Of a stretch of DNA of 26,202 nt, positions 12,030 to 20,413 are shown one piece after another. The position numbers and the translations under genes are program-made. Each line of letters starts with the position of its first letter. Within the stretch, counting starts at the first letter, position 1. This stretch comes from Candidatus Woesearchaeota archaeon (lineage in GTDB: Archaea; Nanobdellota; Nanobdellia; SCGC-AAA011-G17; JACPNG01): the NCBI GenBank assembly GCA_016185555.1, contig JACPNI010000066.1, forward strand, positions 1 to 26,202, read 5' to 3'. Under the pieces are notes generated by a model that did no database searches, was not told where the DNA came from, and saw nothing but the letters and a program-made list of their open reading frames with translations.

Positions 12030-14564
12030 GTGATCAAGGTTAAAAAATTACTGTCTTTTTTTGCAATTATTTTTTTAATCCTAGATAGTGTTGCATTTGC
12101 AGAATCTGAATTTTCTAGTAGTTTTAGAGATAGCCGTGAGTTTGAAAATAGAAGAGGTATAGAAGGATCCGGTATGATGGATCGCGATAAGATGCATTCT
12201 TCTACAGAGCAAGAATTCGCTGGTAAATTTTCAGATGAAAAAATGAACAGGAGGGAAATGTTTTCTTATGAATCGAGCGGGATTGGACAACTTCAGTATG
12301 AATATGATGTAGGCCCTTCATATGCTGGTTATTCAAAAGAATATATGATGTTTGGTGAGATATTTAGATACATTAGCGATGATCTTAGCCCTGTTGAAAT
12401 AAAAAATTATTGCAACGATACAAACAAAATTGCAGATGCTCTGATCAAGAAATTAAAGGATAAGGCCGGTAGTATAGAAAGAATGTGTAATCAAATTGAA
12501 GAAAATGAGGCAAAATGTACTGAATTCATGCAAAGGGGGTGTTCAAGAATAGGCACTGCCATTGCTGGGGAAAGCACAAATATCGATAAGGATACATCTG
12601 GTGCCTATATGTGCCCAGTAAACAGAGAATCAATAATAAACGCCTGTGTTAAAAGGAATACAGCTAATGTGGGAAATCAACTACAACATATAACAGAATC
12701 ATGCGAAAAAAGATTTAGTAGTGAAGGTGAAAGATTAACCAGAGAGTGTGAATCATCTAGACAAAGAAATGTTTGTGATAAAGAAAAATTCTTTAGTCAA
12801 TGCATTGGGAGCTCTGGGAATACTGGTGGGAAAATAAGCAAGGGATTTAATTCAGCATCATGGGCATGCTTTGACGGTTTAAGTAGATCACAAAGAGGGA
12901 ATTGCTTGTCTTCAGAGGCATGGGGTGAACTTGCTAAAAAAGAATGTGAAGGGCATTGCTATCCTGATAAGAGTAAATGCGGGGTAAATACTTTTACAAT
13001 ATCTGAAGAATGTGGGGCTTCAACTCCACCAGGGATTCAGCCCAAACCATGTCCACTTTCTCCAGTTCCACAATGCCCCCAGAATCAGGTTTTAAAAACC
13101 ACGACCGACAGTAATGGTTGTACATACTATCATTGTGAAACGACCAACATATGCCCAACAGATGCTAAACAATGTCCAGATGGCAGTTATGTAAATAGAA
13201 TATCACCAAATTGTGAGTTTGCAACATGCAGGAATGTAACATCAGAGTGTCCAGAAGTTTCAAGGCCAACTTGTGGATCAGGTGAAACACTGCAGGCTTC
13301 TTTTGACAATAAAAGATGCATTACAGGTTATCAATGTATAAGACAACAAGCAGTGTGCACTGAGCAGCAAAGACCAACTTGTTCTGAAGGACAGGTTTTA
13401 AAAACCACGACAGATAGTAATGGTTGTACATACTATCATTGTGAAACGACCACAACGCCGACAGTGATTACAAATAATACTCAGAATTTGACGTCTGTAA
13501 CGGGTAGTTCTATATTAGATACTGATGATTTAAGGCAACGCTGCAATAATTTGTGGGAAGAACAACAAAAAATATGCTCCACCATGAACGCTTGTGACAG
13601 AGGAGGTTTTATTGAAAAGTGCAAAGAACAAAGTAAGAAAAACTATGAGGGATTTACCTCTAATCTTGGAAAAAATTGTGAGATTGAAATAAAATTTGCA
13701 GAGCAAAGATGCGAAAGAGTTGGAGAAGATCGGAAGCATTGTCTTGAAGAGAGTGCTAAAAGATGCGAGCAAATGAAAGGGATGTCACAAAGATGCAAGG
13801 AGTTCCTGACTGAAGAAAAACTAAGGGAATTTATTTTAGAAGAAGTAAAGAAGAGATGTAAATTTTCTAATCGATTTAGGGATAAAGAAGAGATTGAGAA
13901 GTCAGGAAAAGTGGAAATAATATTAGCTGTTTTAAATACTGCATCTAAAGAAGATCTTGATAAATTAGGACTTTTTGTTGAAGATCTTCATGATCAAATT
14001 AAGTTGCAAGATACAACAGTCTATAAGGGGACAATAGACCCGAGAAGATTCGGTGATATAAAACTTCTGCCATTTGTTGTAAATGCTAAAATAAGCACTG
14101 TTGAAAGCGCTGAAAGGGCAAAGGAAGTGAAAACCCAGCTTGTAACAGGACAAAAGGCAGAAGAAGCAGCTAGCAGGCTGGTTTCATTACGGGATTCTGA
14201 TGTTCCTGAGAAATATCTTTATATTATAGAAGATAAGGCAAGTGATGTCCTTAATGTTTCGGAAAATCTGGATGAGCTGGAAAAGAAAGAAAGTGAGAAA
14301 GGTATTGGTTATAAGTTCAGATTATTTTTAGGTTTAGCAAAGCAGGCTGAACAAGAAGAAATAAGGCAATTATTGGAGAATAAAGAGAAGCTGGGCAATT
14401 CGATTGAGGTTTTAACAAAATTAAGTGATGAAGTGCCAAATGATGTTGCAAAAGCCGTATTGAAAGAACAGGTTGAAAATTTAAAGAAACAAAAAGAAGA
14501 TATAGAAGTGTTAATTGAAACCAAGGAAAAGAGATCAAAAGGCTTATTTGGAATATTTGGTTAA
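12030..14564 (+). CDS. Large secreted cysteine-rich protein with duplicated cassette and helical C-terminal domain
   Basis: The 844-aa protein is read from GTG 12030. An N-terminal signal peptide (KKLLSFFAIIFLILDSVAFA) is followed by a Ser/Glu/Arg-rich stretch, then many paired cysteines in helical segments (about 130-330). A compact module of CP...CPxxQ...NGCTYYHC type follows (about 340-485). The DNA of this module contains a 61-nt near-identical repeat (13086 and 13392), giving twice QVLKTTTDSNGCTYYHCET. A second Cys-rich helical segment (about 500-625) and a Cys-free helical, coiled-coil-like C-terminal part (about 650-844) complete it. No C-terminal membrane anchor is visible. I do not recognise a named family. 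An extracellular, disulfide-stabilised adhesion or surface role is inference. Confidence 0.85.
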   Translation: MIKVKKLLSFFAIIFLILDSVAFAESEFSSSFRDSREFENRRGIEGSGMMDRDKMHSSTEQEFAGKFSDEKMNRREMFSYESSGIGQLQYEYDVGPSYAGYSKEYMMFGEIFRYISDDLSPVEIKNYCNDTNKIADALIKKLKDKAGSIERMCNQIEENEAKCTEFMQRGCSRIGTAIAGESTNIDKDTSGAYMCPVNRESIINACVKRNTANVGNQLQHITESCEKRFSSEGERLTRECESSRQRNVCDKEKFFSQCIGSSGNTGGKISKGFNSASWACFDGLSRSQRGNCLSSEAWGELAKKECEGHCYPDKSKCGVNTFTISEECGASTPPGIQPKPCPLSPVPQCPQNQVLKTTTDSNGCTYYHCETTNICPTDAKQCPDGSYVNRISPNCEFATCRNVTSECPEVSRPTCGSGETLQASFDNKRCITGYQCIRQQAVCTEQQRPTCSEGQVLKTTTDSNGCTYYHCETTTTPTVITNNTQNLTSVTGSSILDTDDLRQRCNNLWEEQQKICSTMNACDRGGFIEKCKEQSKKNYEGFTSNLGKNCEIEIKFAEQRCERVGEDRKHCLEESAKRCEQMKGMSQRCKEFLTEEKLREFILEEVKKRCKFSNRFRDKEEIEKSGKVEIILAVLNTASKEDLDKLGLFVEDLHDQIKLQDTTVYKGTIDPRRFGDIKLLPFVVNAKISTVESAERAKEVKTQLVTGQKAEEAASRLVSLRDSDVPEKYLYIIEDKASDVLNVSENLDELEKKESEKGIGYKFRLFLGLAKQAEQEEIRQLLENKEKLGNSIEVLTKLSDEVPNDVAKAVLKEQVENLKKQKEDIEVLIETKEKRSKGLFGIFG
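13086..13146 (+). repeat. 61-nt direct repeat, copy 1
   Basis: It is nearly identical to 13392-13452; the differences cluster at ACCGAC versus ACAGAT. It encodes the C-terminal half of a Cys-rich cassette. The spacing is 306 nt, a multiple of three, so the coding frame is kept. Confidence 0.9.
13392..13452 (+). repeat. 61-nt direct repeat, copy 2
   Basis: Second copy of the repeat at 13086-13146. Near identity at DNA level, including synonymous positions, points to a recent duplication or gene conversion within the gene. Confidence 0.9.
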
Positions 14565-14599
14565 GAAAGCTTTTAAATCTATTATTTTCTGAGTTTTTC

Positions 14600-15289
14600 A
14601 TGAAAACTAAGTTAAGATATACTAAGATGAAAGTCCTGTTTGTTCATGCAAAATCAAAAGCCGATATTTTACCTATTTTGAAGAAGGTTAAGATTAGTGG
14701 CAGAATCGGATTAGTTAGTAATATTCAGCACTTACATAAACTAGAAGAAGCTAAAAAGTTTTTAGGTGAAAAAGCAATAATTGGCGGTCAGATCTTAGGT
14801 TGTGATGTTAGCAAGGCATTAATGATTAAAGATAAAGTAGATTCTTATCTCTATATAGGAACAGGTAAATTCCATCCAATTGGTGTGGCATTTAAAACAG
14901 GCAAGCCAACTTATATTGCTAATCCTTTAACAAATGAATTTTCTCAGGTTTCAGAAGGAGAAGTGGAAGAAATAAGAAAAGAAACAAAAGGTAAATACCT
15001 GAAGTTTTTGCATGCTAAAAAAGTTGGCATCTTAGTTTCAATAAAACCCGGGCAATTCCATCCTAAACAGTACTTAGATCTAAGACAAAAATTAGATATG
15101 GTAGAGACAATAAAGAAAAAATATAATAAAGAAACCTATGTGTTTATTTTCAACACACTAAACTATAATGAATTAAACAATTTTCCAGATATAGGTTGTT
15201 GGGTTAATACAGCATGTCCAAGAATATCATATAAGGGTGTTATAAATGTTTCAGATATAAATCTTCAAGAAGAAAAGTTTAAAAGATAA
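14600..15289 (+). CDS. dph2: Diphthamide synthase Dph2, lacking the first domain
   Basis: The 229-aa protein carries the second and third Dph1/Dph2 domains: GRIGLVSNIQHLHKLEEAK, GGQILGCDVSKA (62-73, C68), GTGKFHPIG (87-95) and NTACPRISY (203-211, C205). Archaeal Dph2 is usually about 330 aa and has three cluster-binding cysteines, one from each domain. The first domain, with its GAC cysteine, is absent and no upstream frame encodes it. C200 is an extra cysteine. Dph2 is a radical-SAM-like [4Fe-4S] enzyme that transfers aminocarboxypropyl to a histidine of EF2. Either this lineage uses a shortened enzyme with another cluster ligand, or a partner supplies it. An AT-rich element (CTTTTAAAT) about 28 nt upstream supports the start. 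Confidence 0.88.
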   Translation: MKTKLRYTKMKVLFVHAKSKADILPILKKVKISGRIGLVSNIQHLHKLEEAKKFLGEKAIIGGQILGCDVSKALMIKDKVDSYLYIGTGKFHPIGVAFKTGKPTYIANPLTNEFSQVSEGEVEEIRKETKGKYLKFLHAKKVGILVSIKPGQFHPKQYLDLRQKLDMVETIKKKYNKETYVFIFNTLNYNELNNFPDIGCWVNTACPRISYKGVINVSDINLQEEKFKR

Positions 15290-15307
15290 ACTAAATTCCA
15301 AATCTTG

Positions 15308-16822
15308 ATGAAAAACGAGCAATTTTTAAAAGATTTTAATTCTTTTATACAGAGCAAAGGTTTTGTTTATGGCCCCTTTCCTGAAATCTATGGAGGGGTA
15401 GCAGGTTTTTATGCTTATGGGCCTTTGGGCAAGCTGTTAAAGAATAAGGTGGAAAATTCTGTAAGAAGAATTTTCTTTAGCAATGGGTTCAGGGAATTAG
15501 AATGCCCTACTGTTCTGCCGGATATAGTATGGGAAGCATCTGGTCATTTGAATACTTTTAAAGAGAAAATAGTGGAGTGTAGTAAGTGCAAATCCATTTT
15601 TAGGGCAGATAAGCTGATTGAGGAATCTAGTGATGTTGAAACTGCCGTTATGAAAGAAAAAGAGGTGCTTGAGTTTATTAAAAAAAATAAGATAAAATGT
15701 CCGGGTTGCAAAAGTGATTTTAAAGATGAGCTTAAAACTTACAGCTTGATGATGAAGACCGAGGTTGCTGGGAAACCATTTTCATTAAGACCTGAGACAG
15801 CAACAGCAACTTACCTTCCATTTGAAAGATTAAATGAATTTTTCAGGAAGCTGCCTTTCGCTGTTTTTCAGATTGGCAAGGCTTATAGGAATGAAATAAG
15901 CCCAAGACAGCACTTAATAAGATGCAGGGAGTTTACGCAGGCTGAAGCCCAGATGTTTATTGATCCAAAAGAAAAAAATAATTGGGAAAAATATGAAGCA
16001 ATAAAAAATGAGAAATTACCCCTGTATACGAGCCATCATCAGGAAAAACAGTTAAAAGTTGAGAATATCTCTTTGGAATTGGCTATTAAACATAACCATA
16101 TTAAGTCTAAGGCATATGCGTGGTGCCTGTATTTGGCATACAGACAGTTTGTTTCTATGGGTATTCCTGAAGAAAGGATGAGGATAAGGCAGCATTTGCA
16201 GCATGAAAGGGCTTTTTATGCTGATGATGCATGGGATATTGAGGTTAATTTGAACAGCTTTGGATGGACAGAATGCTGTGGCGTGCATGACAGGACCGAT
16301 TATGATTTAAAAAAGCATGCTGAATTTTCTAAAAAAAGTCTGGAAGCAACAAGGGAAAATGGCGAGAAATATATCCCACATATTTTGGAAATTGCTTTTG
16401 GTACTGACAGGCCTGTTTTTGCTTTGATGGACTTATTTTACGAGAAGAAGGATGAGAAAGAGGGAAAGTCAATATTTAAAGTTCCTTATCATATTGCTCC
16501 TGCAGATGTAGCTGTTTTTCCATTAATGAAAAAAGATAAACTTCCCGATTTTGCTGACAAAGTAAAAGCATTATTGGAAAGAGATTTTATTGTTGACTAT
16601 GATGAAACAGGGAGTATAGGAAGACGATATCTGAGGGCTGCTGAAGCAGGAACCCCATATTGCATTACAATTGATTATGGCAGCTTAAAGGATGATGACT
16701 GTACTATTAGAGACCGGGATAGTGAAAAACAAATAAGGATTAAAACAAAAGATCTAAATAATATACTCAAACATCTATTAGCAGGAGAAAACCTATCTAA
16801 GTTTGGAACCTTTATCAACTAG
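15308..16822 (+). CDS. glyS: Glycyl-tRNA synthetase, alpha2 class II
   Basis: The 504-aa enzyme is read from ATG 15308, since the TTG three bases earlier is an unlikely start. It begins SFIQSKGFVYGPFPEIYGGVAGFYAYGPLG in parts, the GlyRS motif 1 region. Zinc-type cysteines CSKC (about 90) and CPGC (about 130) follow, then SLRPETATATYLPF, motif 2 YRNEISPRQHLIRCREF (about 193-209), WTECCGVHDRTDYDL and motif 3 GTDRPVFALMDLF. The C-terminal anticodon-binding domain starts at about 394 with YHIAPADVAVFPL. The length is slightly short for archaeal GlyRS (about 550-600) but all catalytic parts are present. It charges tRNA-Gly. Confidence 0.96.
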   Translation: MKNEQFLKDFNSFIQSKGFVYGPFPEIYGGVAGFYAYGPLGKLLKNKVENSVRRIFFSNGFRELECPTVLPDIVWEASGHLNTFKEKIVECSKCKSIFRADKLIEESSDVETAVMKEKEVLEFIKKNKIKCPGCKSDFKDELKTYSLMMKTEVAGKPFSLRPETATATYLPFERLNEFFRKLPFAVFQIGKAYRNEISPRQHLIRCREFTQAEAQMFIDPKEKNNWEKYEAIKNEKLPLYTSHHQEKQLKVENISLELAIKHNHIKSKAYAWCLYLAYRQFVSMGIPEERMRIRQHLQHERAFYADDAWDIEVNLNSFGWTECCGVHDRTDYDLKKHAEFSKKSLEATRENGEKYIPHILEIAFGTDRPVFALMDLFYEKKDEKEGKSIFKVPYHIAPADVAVFPLMKKDKLPDFADKVKALLERDFIVDYDETGSIGRRYLRAAEAGTPYCITIDYGSLKDDDCTIRDRDSEKQIRIKTKDLNNILKHLLAGENLSKFGTFIN

Positions 16823-16824
16823 CT

Positions 16825-17187
16825 TTATACTTCTTCTATACCTTTATTAGTTACAGCAATTAATCTTATCCCTAAGCCAAGTTTAAGAAGTGAAGAAAGA
16901 ATTACCATGTGTTCCTTTCCAGATCCGGAGTAAAGATTTAATGCCATCTCTGTTTCACTTGGCCTTATTTTGCTTTTTAACTGGGAATATACTTCATTTT
17001 TAAGTTCCTCTAGCGGTTTATCAATGTCCACAACAATAAAATCAATCTCTTTTTTTGCTGTAAATTTTTCCTTACCGAAAGAATTTGTTACCAAAAATAC
17101 TTTATCCCAGTTTTCTTCATTTATTAACTTACCAACATGACCCCAAGTGTCTTTTCCTGTTGACAAACATGCTATTAAAATTGTCAT
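16825..17187 (-). CDS. Small Rossmann-like protein, CARF-like pattern, function unknown
   Basis: The 120-aa protein alternates strands and helices: ILIACLSTGKDTWGHV, VFLVTNSFG, IDFIVVDIDKPLEEL, MALNLYSGSGKEHMVILSSLLKLG and IRLIAVT. The NLYSGSGKEHM segment resembles the NxTGGTK-like loop of CARF domains that bind cyclic oligoadenylates. There is no HEPN, HTH or Cas gene nearby, so a CRISPR link is not supported. It is convergent with glyS and has its own TATA (about 17209-17219, minus), 27 nt from its ATG. Confidence 0.72.
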   Translation of the reverse strand: MTILIACLSTGKDTWGHVGKLINEENWDKVFLVTNSFGKEKFTAKKEIDFIVVDIDKPLEELKNEVYSQLKSKIRPSETEMALNLYSGSGKEHMVILSSLLKLGLGIRLIAVTNKGIEEV

Positions 17188-17256
17188 TGAGATTCTGTAT
17201 CGGTTGCATTATATATAACTTTTTATTTGAAACAAAGTAGATTTGATAGCATAATA

Positions 17257-17267
17257 AACCTTATAAA
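17257..17267 (+). promoter_or_regulatory. TATA box deciding the start at 17290
   Basis: AACCTTATAAAT ends about 22 nt before ATG 17290. A longer reading from TTG 17227 would place the TATA inside the coding sequence, so ATG 17290 is preferred. Confidence 0.5.
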
Positions 17268-17289
17268 TAAATGCTATTATCCAATTCTT

Positions 17290-17787
17290 ATGCAGGTGAC
17301 TTTTAATACTCAAACTGAGGACTTAAACGAACTCTTGGCAATACTTAATATGCTGCAGGAAACGATAAGAAAGAAGCAGCAGATGCAGCCCAATAACCAA
17401 GCAGCAGTTTTACCGGTTGAAAATCAGATTGTTCAAACAAGCCAGATTCCTAAACAGGTTGTTCCTGATTATGGTTTTAATCCTGAAGAAAATCAAGGTG
17501 TTGCAAGTGCTATAAGCAGTTTGGTCCAGGATTTAAATAAAGAGAAGGGGACTTCTCGGCTTGCAGATGAAGGTTTTTTTAGGACACCTACTCCAGTACA
17601 GCCGGTTCAACAGCCGGCTTATCAACAGATTCCAAGTCAACAACTAGCACAGCACGAACCGCCTAAGAAAACTCCAGAAAAAACTGCAGGTGGTGGAAGA
17701 GTAATTCCTTTTGTTGATTTAGGCAATACAATGGGTAAGATTTTTTCATCAGATTATGGCACAAGAAAAGAAGGCAGAAGAATTTGA
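17290..17787 (+). CDS. Gln/Pro-rich, mostly disordered protein, function unknown
   Basis: The 165-aa protein begins with a short helix (QTEDLNELLAILNMLQETIRKKQQ). A Gln/Pro/Val-rich region without clear folding (about 35-140) follows, then a short conserved-looking end GGGRVIPFVDLGNTMGKIF. I recognise no family. Its 3' end overlaps the next gene by 32 nt in another frame, so the two are cotranscribed and probably coupled. Confidence 0.7.
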   Translation: MQVTFNTQTEDLNELLAILNMLQETIRKKQQMQPNNQAAVLPVENQIVQTSQIPKQVVPDYGFNPEENQGVASAISSLVQDLNKEKGTSRLADEGFFRTPTPVQPVQQPAYQQIPSQQLAQHEPPKKTPEKTAGGGRVIPFVDLGNTMGKIFSSDYGTRKEGRRI

Positions 17788-18190
17788 GGATAAGATAACC
17801 CAGTTAGCATTTAAGATTCTAAGTGAAAAGGGTATAGACCACACAGATCTCTCTATGTTTGGTGAGAAAGCAAAAAAGATTTATGATTTATATGGTGATA
17901 AATTTATGAATCAAGAGGGCGTTATTGCCATGACAATTGCAGTCAAGTCCTTTATAAGATCCGGATTTATTGAAAAAGCAAAAAAGAAACTCCTCCTCGA
18001 AGGCGATCGTGCAATTAAAGAGAGAGAATATAATTATGCTCTGCTTTGTTACAGGTTACTTGGGGATGATTCCATAGTAAATTTCTTGCTTTCAAATAAC
18101 TTTAATTCGAAGGATTCCAATATAGATTATAGTAAGGTATACAGCAATATTATTAGTTATATTCAACCGGGGCTTTTTCAGAATTTCTAG
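17756..18190 (+). CDS. All-helical protein, function unknown
   Basis: The 144-aa protein appears entirely alpha-helical. LSEKGIDHTDLSMFGEKAKKIYDLYGDKF is followed by KAKKKLLLEGDRAIKEREYNYALLCYRLLGD in parts, which resembles a TPR-like helical hairpin. I do not recognise a family. It overlaps the preceding gene by 32 nt. It ends with the tetranucleotide CTAG shared with the stop of the convergent MFS gene. Confidence 0.7.
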   Translation: MAQEKKAEEFEDKITQLAFKILSEKGIDHTDLSMFGEKAKKIYDLYGDKFMNQEGVIAMTIAVKSFIRSGFIEKAKKKLLLEGDRAIKEREYNYALLCYRLLGDDSIVNFLLSNNFNSKDSNIDYSKVYSNIISYIQPGLFQNF

Positions 18191-19620
18191 TCTTTTTCTT
18201 TCTTTTTTATCACACCATCGACTATTTTATGCCCAATATTTTTTAATTGATCTTCAAGATGATCAAAACCATCTCCAATCTTATCTTCAATAACAATCAT
18301 TTTATGCAAAATGCCTGTTGTCGGTTCTATTGCAGTTATTTTAAAAAATAAGTCTCTGTAGCTTATTTCTTCTACATTCCTCATTTCCCTTATCCGCGGA
18401 ATAAAGATTATCGTAGTTAGATATCTCAGCACGCCAGATACTGCAAATACTACCATATATTTTGATTTAAACAGGCTGTCAAATAATCCATAATAATCAA
18501 TTAGCAAACTCCCAAGTGTTGCACCTATTAAAACACCAACGCCATTAAGTAAGGTATAATATGCAAAACATCTTACCCTCTTTTGTGGGGTTGTCGAGTC
18601 AAAAATAAAATTAAAAGATGCTAACTCAAACCCGGCCCATACAAATCCAGAGTATATCTGTATTATAATCAGGTAATAATAGTTGATGCTTACCAACCAT
18701 AGCAGCGGCAATGCAGACATAAGATAACTTGATAATACTAAAGATTTTTTATTGCCATAAACATCAGAGTATCTTCCCCATATTGGCATAAAAATAAATT
18801 TTATCACTACTGGTACTGCCATTAGTATTGTATATTGCAGGTAACTTAAATGCAGTTCATTGAACATGTATGCTGTGAAATAAGGACCGGCAATATTTAC
18901 AGAAAGATACATAAAGGAAAGGAATACAACGAATAGGCCATAGTTGCCTTTAAACAATCTTCTTAAAAATTGCAGAAGTGTAAACCTATCTTCTTCTTTT
19001 TCTAGATATGGGGGGTCGTATTTTTTTGTCACGAAAATGAATGAAATTATCCTGCCAATCATTGCAAGCAGGAATATTATAAAAAAACCAGCATAAGGTT
19101 TTAAGTTGCTTTCAGATAACTCTAATATAATCCCTCCGAGTATAAGTGCTATAAATGCTATAATTCCAGTAATCTTATTTCTCTTGCCAAAATAATCCCC
19201 GCGCCTTTCACTTTCAACAAGATCGCCCATCCAGCTGCTCCACAGTGGGCTTATTAGCATTCCTATTGCTTTGTAAGCAGTTACAAAGAATATCAAATAA
19301 AGTATGCTGTACTTATTGATAAAAAGTGTAAGAATAATGGGTATCCATATTAATGACTGTATAATCGCATTTATTATAACTATTCTTTTCCTGCTCTTGT
19401 ATATCTCAATCAGCTTATTAGATGCAAGCTGAAATATTGATCCAAACAGCTGTGGTATTGAGGTTAAAAGTCCTAATTGGGAGTCTGTCGCTTTAAGGAA
19501 TACTGCAAAAGCAGAGAGATATGACTCACCAAAACCAACAGTTAATGAGTAGAACGACCCATCAAGTATAGAATACCTTAAACTTCTTTCTTTTTTCTCT
19601 TTTTCATTTTTATTATCCAT
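18187..19620 (-). CDS. Major facilitator superfamily permease
   Basis: From ATG 19620 (a TTG at 19629 is the alternative) the product has 477 aa with about 12 transmembrane segments and the inter-helix loops of MFS transporters, for example WGRYSDVYGNKKS (the motif A-like D-x-x-G-x-K/R loop between TM8 and TM9) and GDLVESERRGDYFGKRN. A long charged C-terminal cytoplasmic tail (about 415-477) could be amphipathic. The substrate is unknown. Uptake or efflux of a small molecule at the cytoplasmic membrane is all that can be said. Confidence 0.9.
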   Translation of the reverse strand: MDNKNEKEKKERSLRYSILDGSFYSLTVGFGESYLSAFAVFLKATDSQLGLLTSIPQLFGSIFQLASNKLIEIYKSRKRIVIINAIIQSLIWIPIILTLFINKYSILYLIFFVTAYKAIGMLISPLWSSWMGDLVESERRGDYFGKRNKITGIIAFIALILGGIILELSESNLKPYAGFFIIFLLAMIGRIISFIFVTKKYDPPYLEKEEDRFTLLQFLRRLFKGNYGLFVVFLSFMYLSVNIAGPYFTAYMFNELHLSYLQYTILMAVPVVIKFIFMPIWGRYSDVYGNKKSLVLSSYLMSALPLLWLVSINYYYLIIIQIYSGFVWAGFELASFNFIFDSTTPQKRVRCFAYYTLLNGVGVLIGATLGSLLIDYYGLFDSLFKSKYMVVFAVSGVLRYLTTIIFIPRIREMRNVEEISYRDLFFKITAIEPTTGILHKMIVIEDKIGDGFDHLEDQLKNIGHKIVDGVIKKKEKD

Positions 19621-19775
19621 TTTCTTCAAAGAATATTTGATTTAATCCATATTATTAAACCTATTTAAAATAGTTAACTGTAAACTATATTTTGGAATGA
19701 TAAATTTTAAAAATCGATATCTTTATAAAGTTATAATTGAATTGCACAGATTTAATGAAATCAGGAGGTATGAAC

Positions 19776-19913
19776 ATGACTGTCTTTGATGTTGGTGAAT
19801 TATTATATTTAGCTGGGGGTGAGGATGACTCTGACTGGGATAATGAGGAAGATGGGCCTGAAGAAGATGAGCAAGAGCCTGAAGAAGAAATGGATGATGA
19901 AGACTGGGATTAA
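19776..19913 (+). CDS. Highly acidic 45-aa microprotein
   Basis: The ORF starts MTVFDVGELLYLAGGEDDSDWD and ends EEEMDDEDWD, so more than half of the C-terminal 30 residues are Asp or Glu. Support for it being real: AGGAGGT (19763-19769) stands 6 nt before ATG 19776, a TATA (CTTTATAAAG) lies at about 19720-19729, and a stop follows. ATG 19770 abuts the Shine-Dalgarno and is less likely. The acidic tail could mimic nucleic acid or bind a basic protein; this is inference. No family recognised. Confidence 0.65.
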   Translation: MTVFDVGELLYLAGGEDDSDWDNEEDGPEEDEQEPEEEMDDEDWD

Positions 19914-19951
19914 ACCCAATCTTTTTAAATTCTTTATAGGATACTTATTTA

Positions 19952-20413
19952 ATGCAAAAACTAGTTTCTAAAGATACACCATTAGCCGAGATAACCCTAA
20001 GACGATATGAGACACCTTCTAATATCAAAGAGAGGGAACTTATAAAAAAACTATGCCTTAGTATTGGTTTATTGCAACCGGGAGATTCCAGGGATATTAT
20101 TGTAGATGTACTGCTTGTTCTTCTTTATGCAAAAAAAGAAAAGAAAGAGCTTAGCTCAGAAGAGATACAAGGAATGGTTATTGATTTAAGAAAAAAAGAT
20201 AATATGCAATTAAAAGGAATTGCAGGGTCAAATATAAGAAGACAACTTAAAAGACTTAAGGATTTGTTCTTGGTGGAAAATATAAAAAACAATTACAGGA
20301 TTACAGAGTTTGATGATATTGATGTTATATTTGAAAAAAGAATTGAGAAGTTTTATATAAACTCCATATTGGAAAGGGTTAGAGAATATTTTAAGGTTGT
20401 AAGCGGGAAATGA
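19952..20413 (+). CDS. Conserved archaeal winged-helix-like regulator
   Basis: The 153-aa protein begins with LAEITLRRYETPSNIKERELIKKLCLSIGLLQPGDSRDIIVDVLLVLL, a segment I associate with a conserved archaeal family of predicted transcription regulators. The HTH-like part is RRQLKRLKDLFLVENIKNNYRITEF (about 105-130), a recognition helix followed by a wing. The stop overlaps the ATG of the methyltransferase gene by 4 nt, so the two are coupled. The target is unknown. Confidence 0.78.
   Translation: MQKLVSKDTPLAEITLRRYETPSNIKERELIKKLCLSIGLLQPGDSRDIIVDVLLVLLYAKKEKKELSSEEIQGMVIDLRKKDNMQLKGIAGSNIRRQLKRLKDLFLVENIKNNYRITEFDDIDVIFEKRIEKFYINSILERVREYFKVVSGK

Noticed and set aside
12030..14564. CRISPR-like or tandem repeat array in the Cys-rich gene
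   Set aside because: Only two copies of the repeat, both in frame within a coding sequence; no spacer regularity.
16825..17187. Part of a CRISPR or cyclic-nucleotide defence system
   Set aside because: No cas, HEPN, nuclease or cyclase gene lies nearby; neighbours are glyS and unrelated small proteins.
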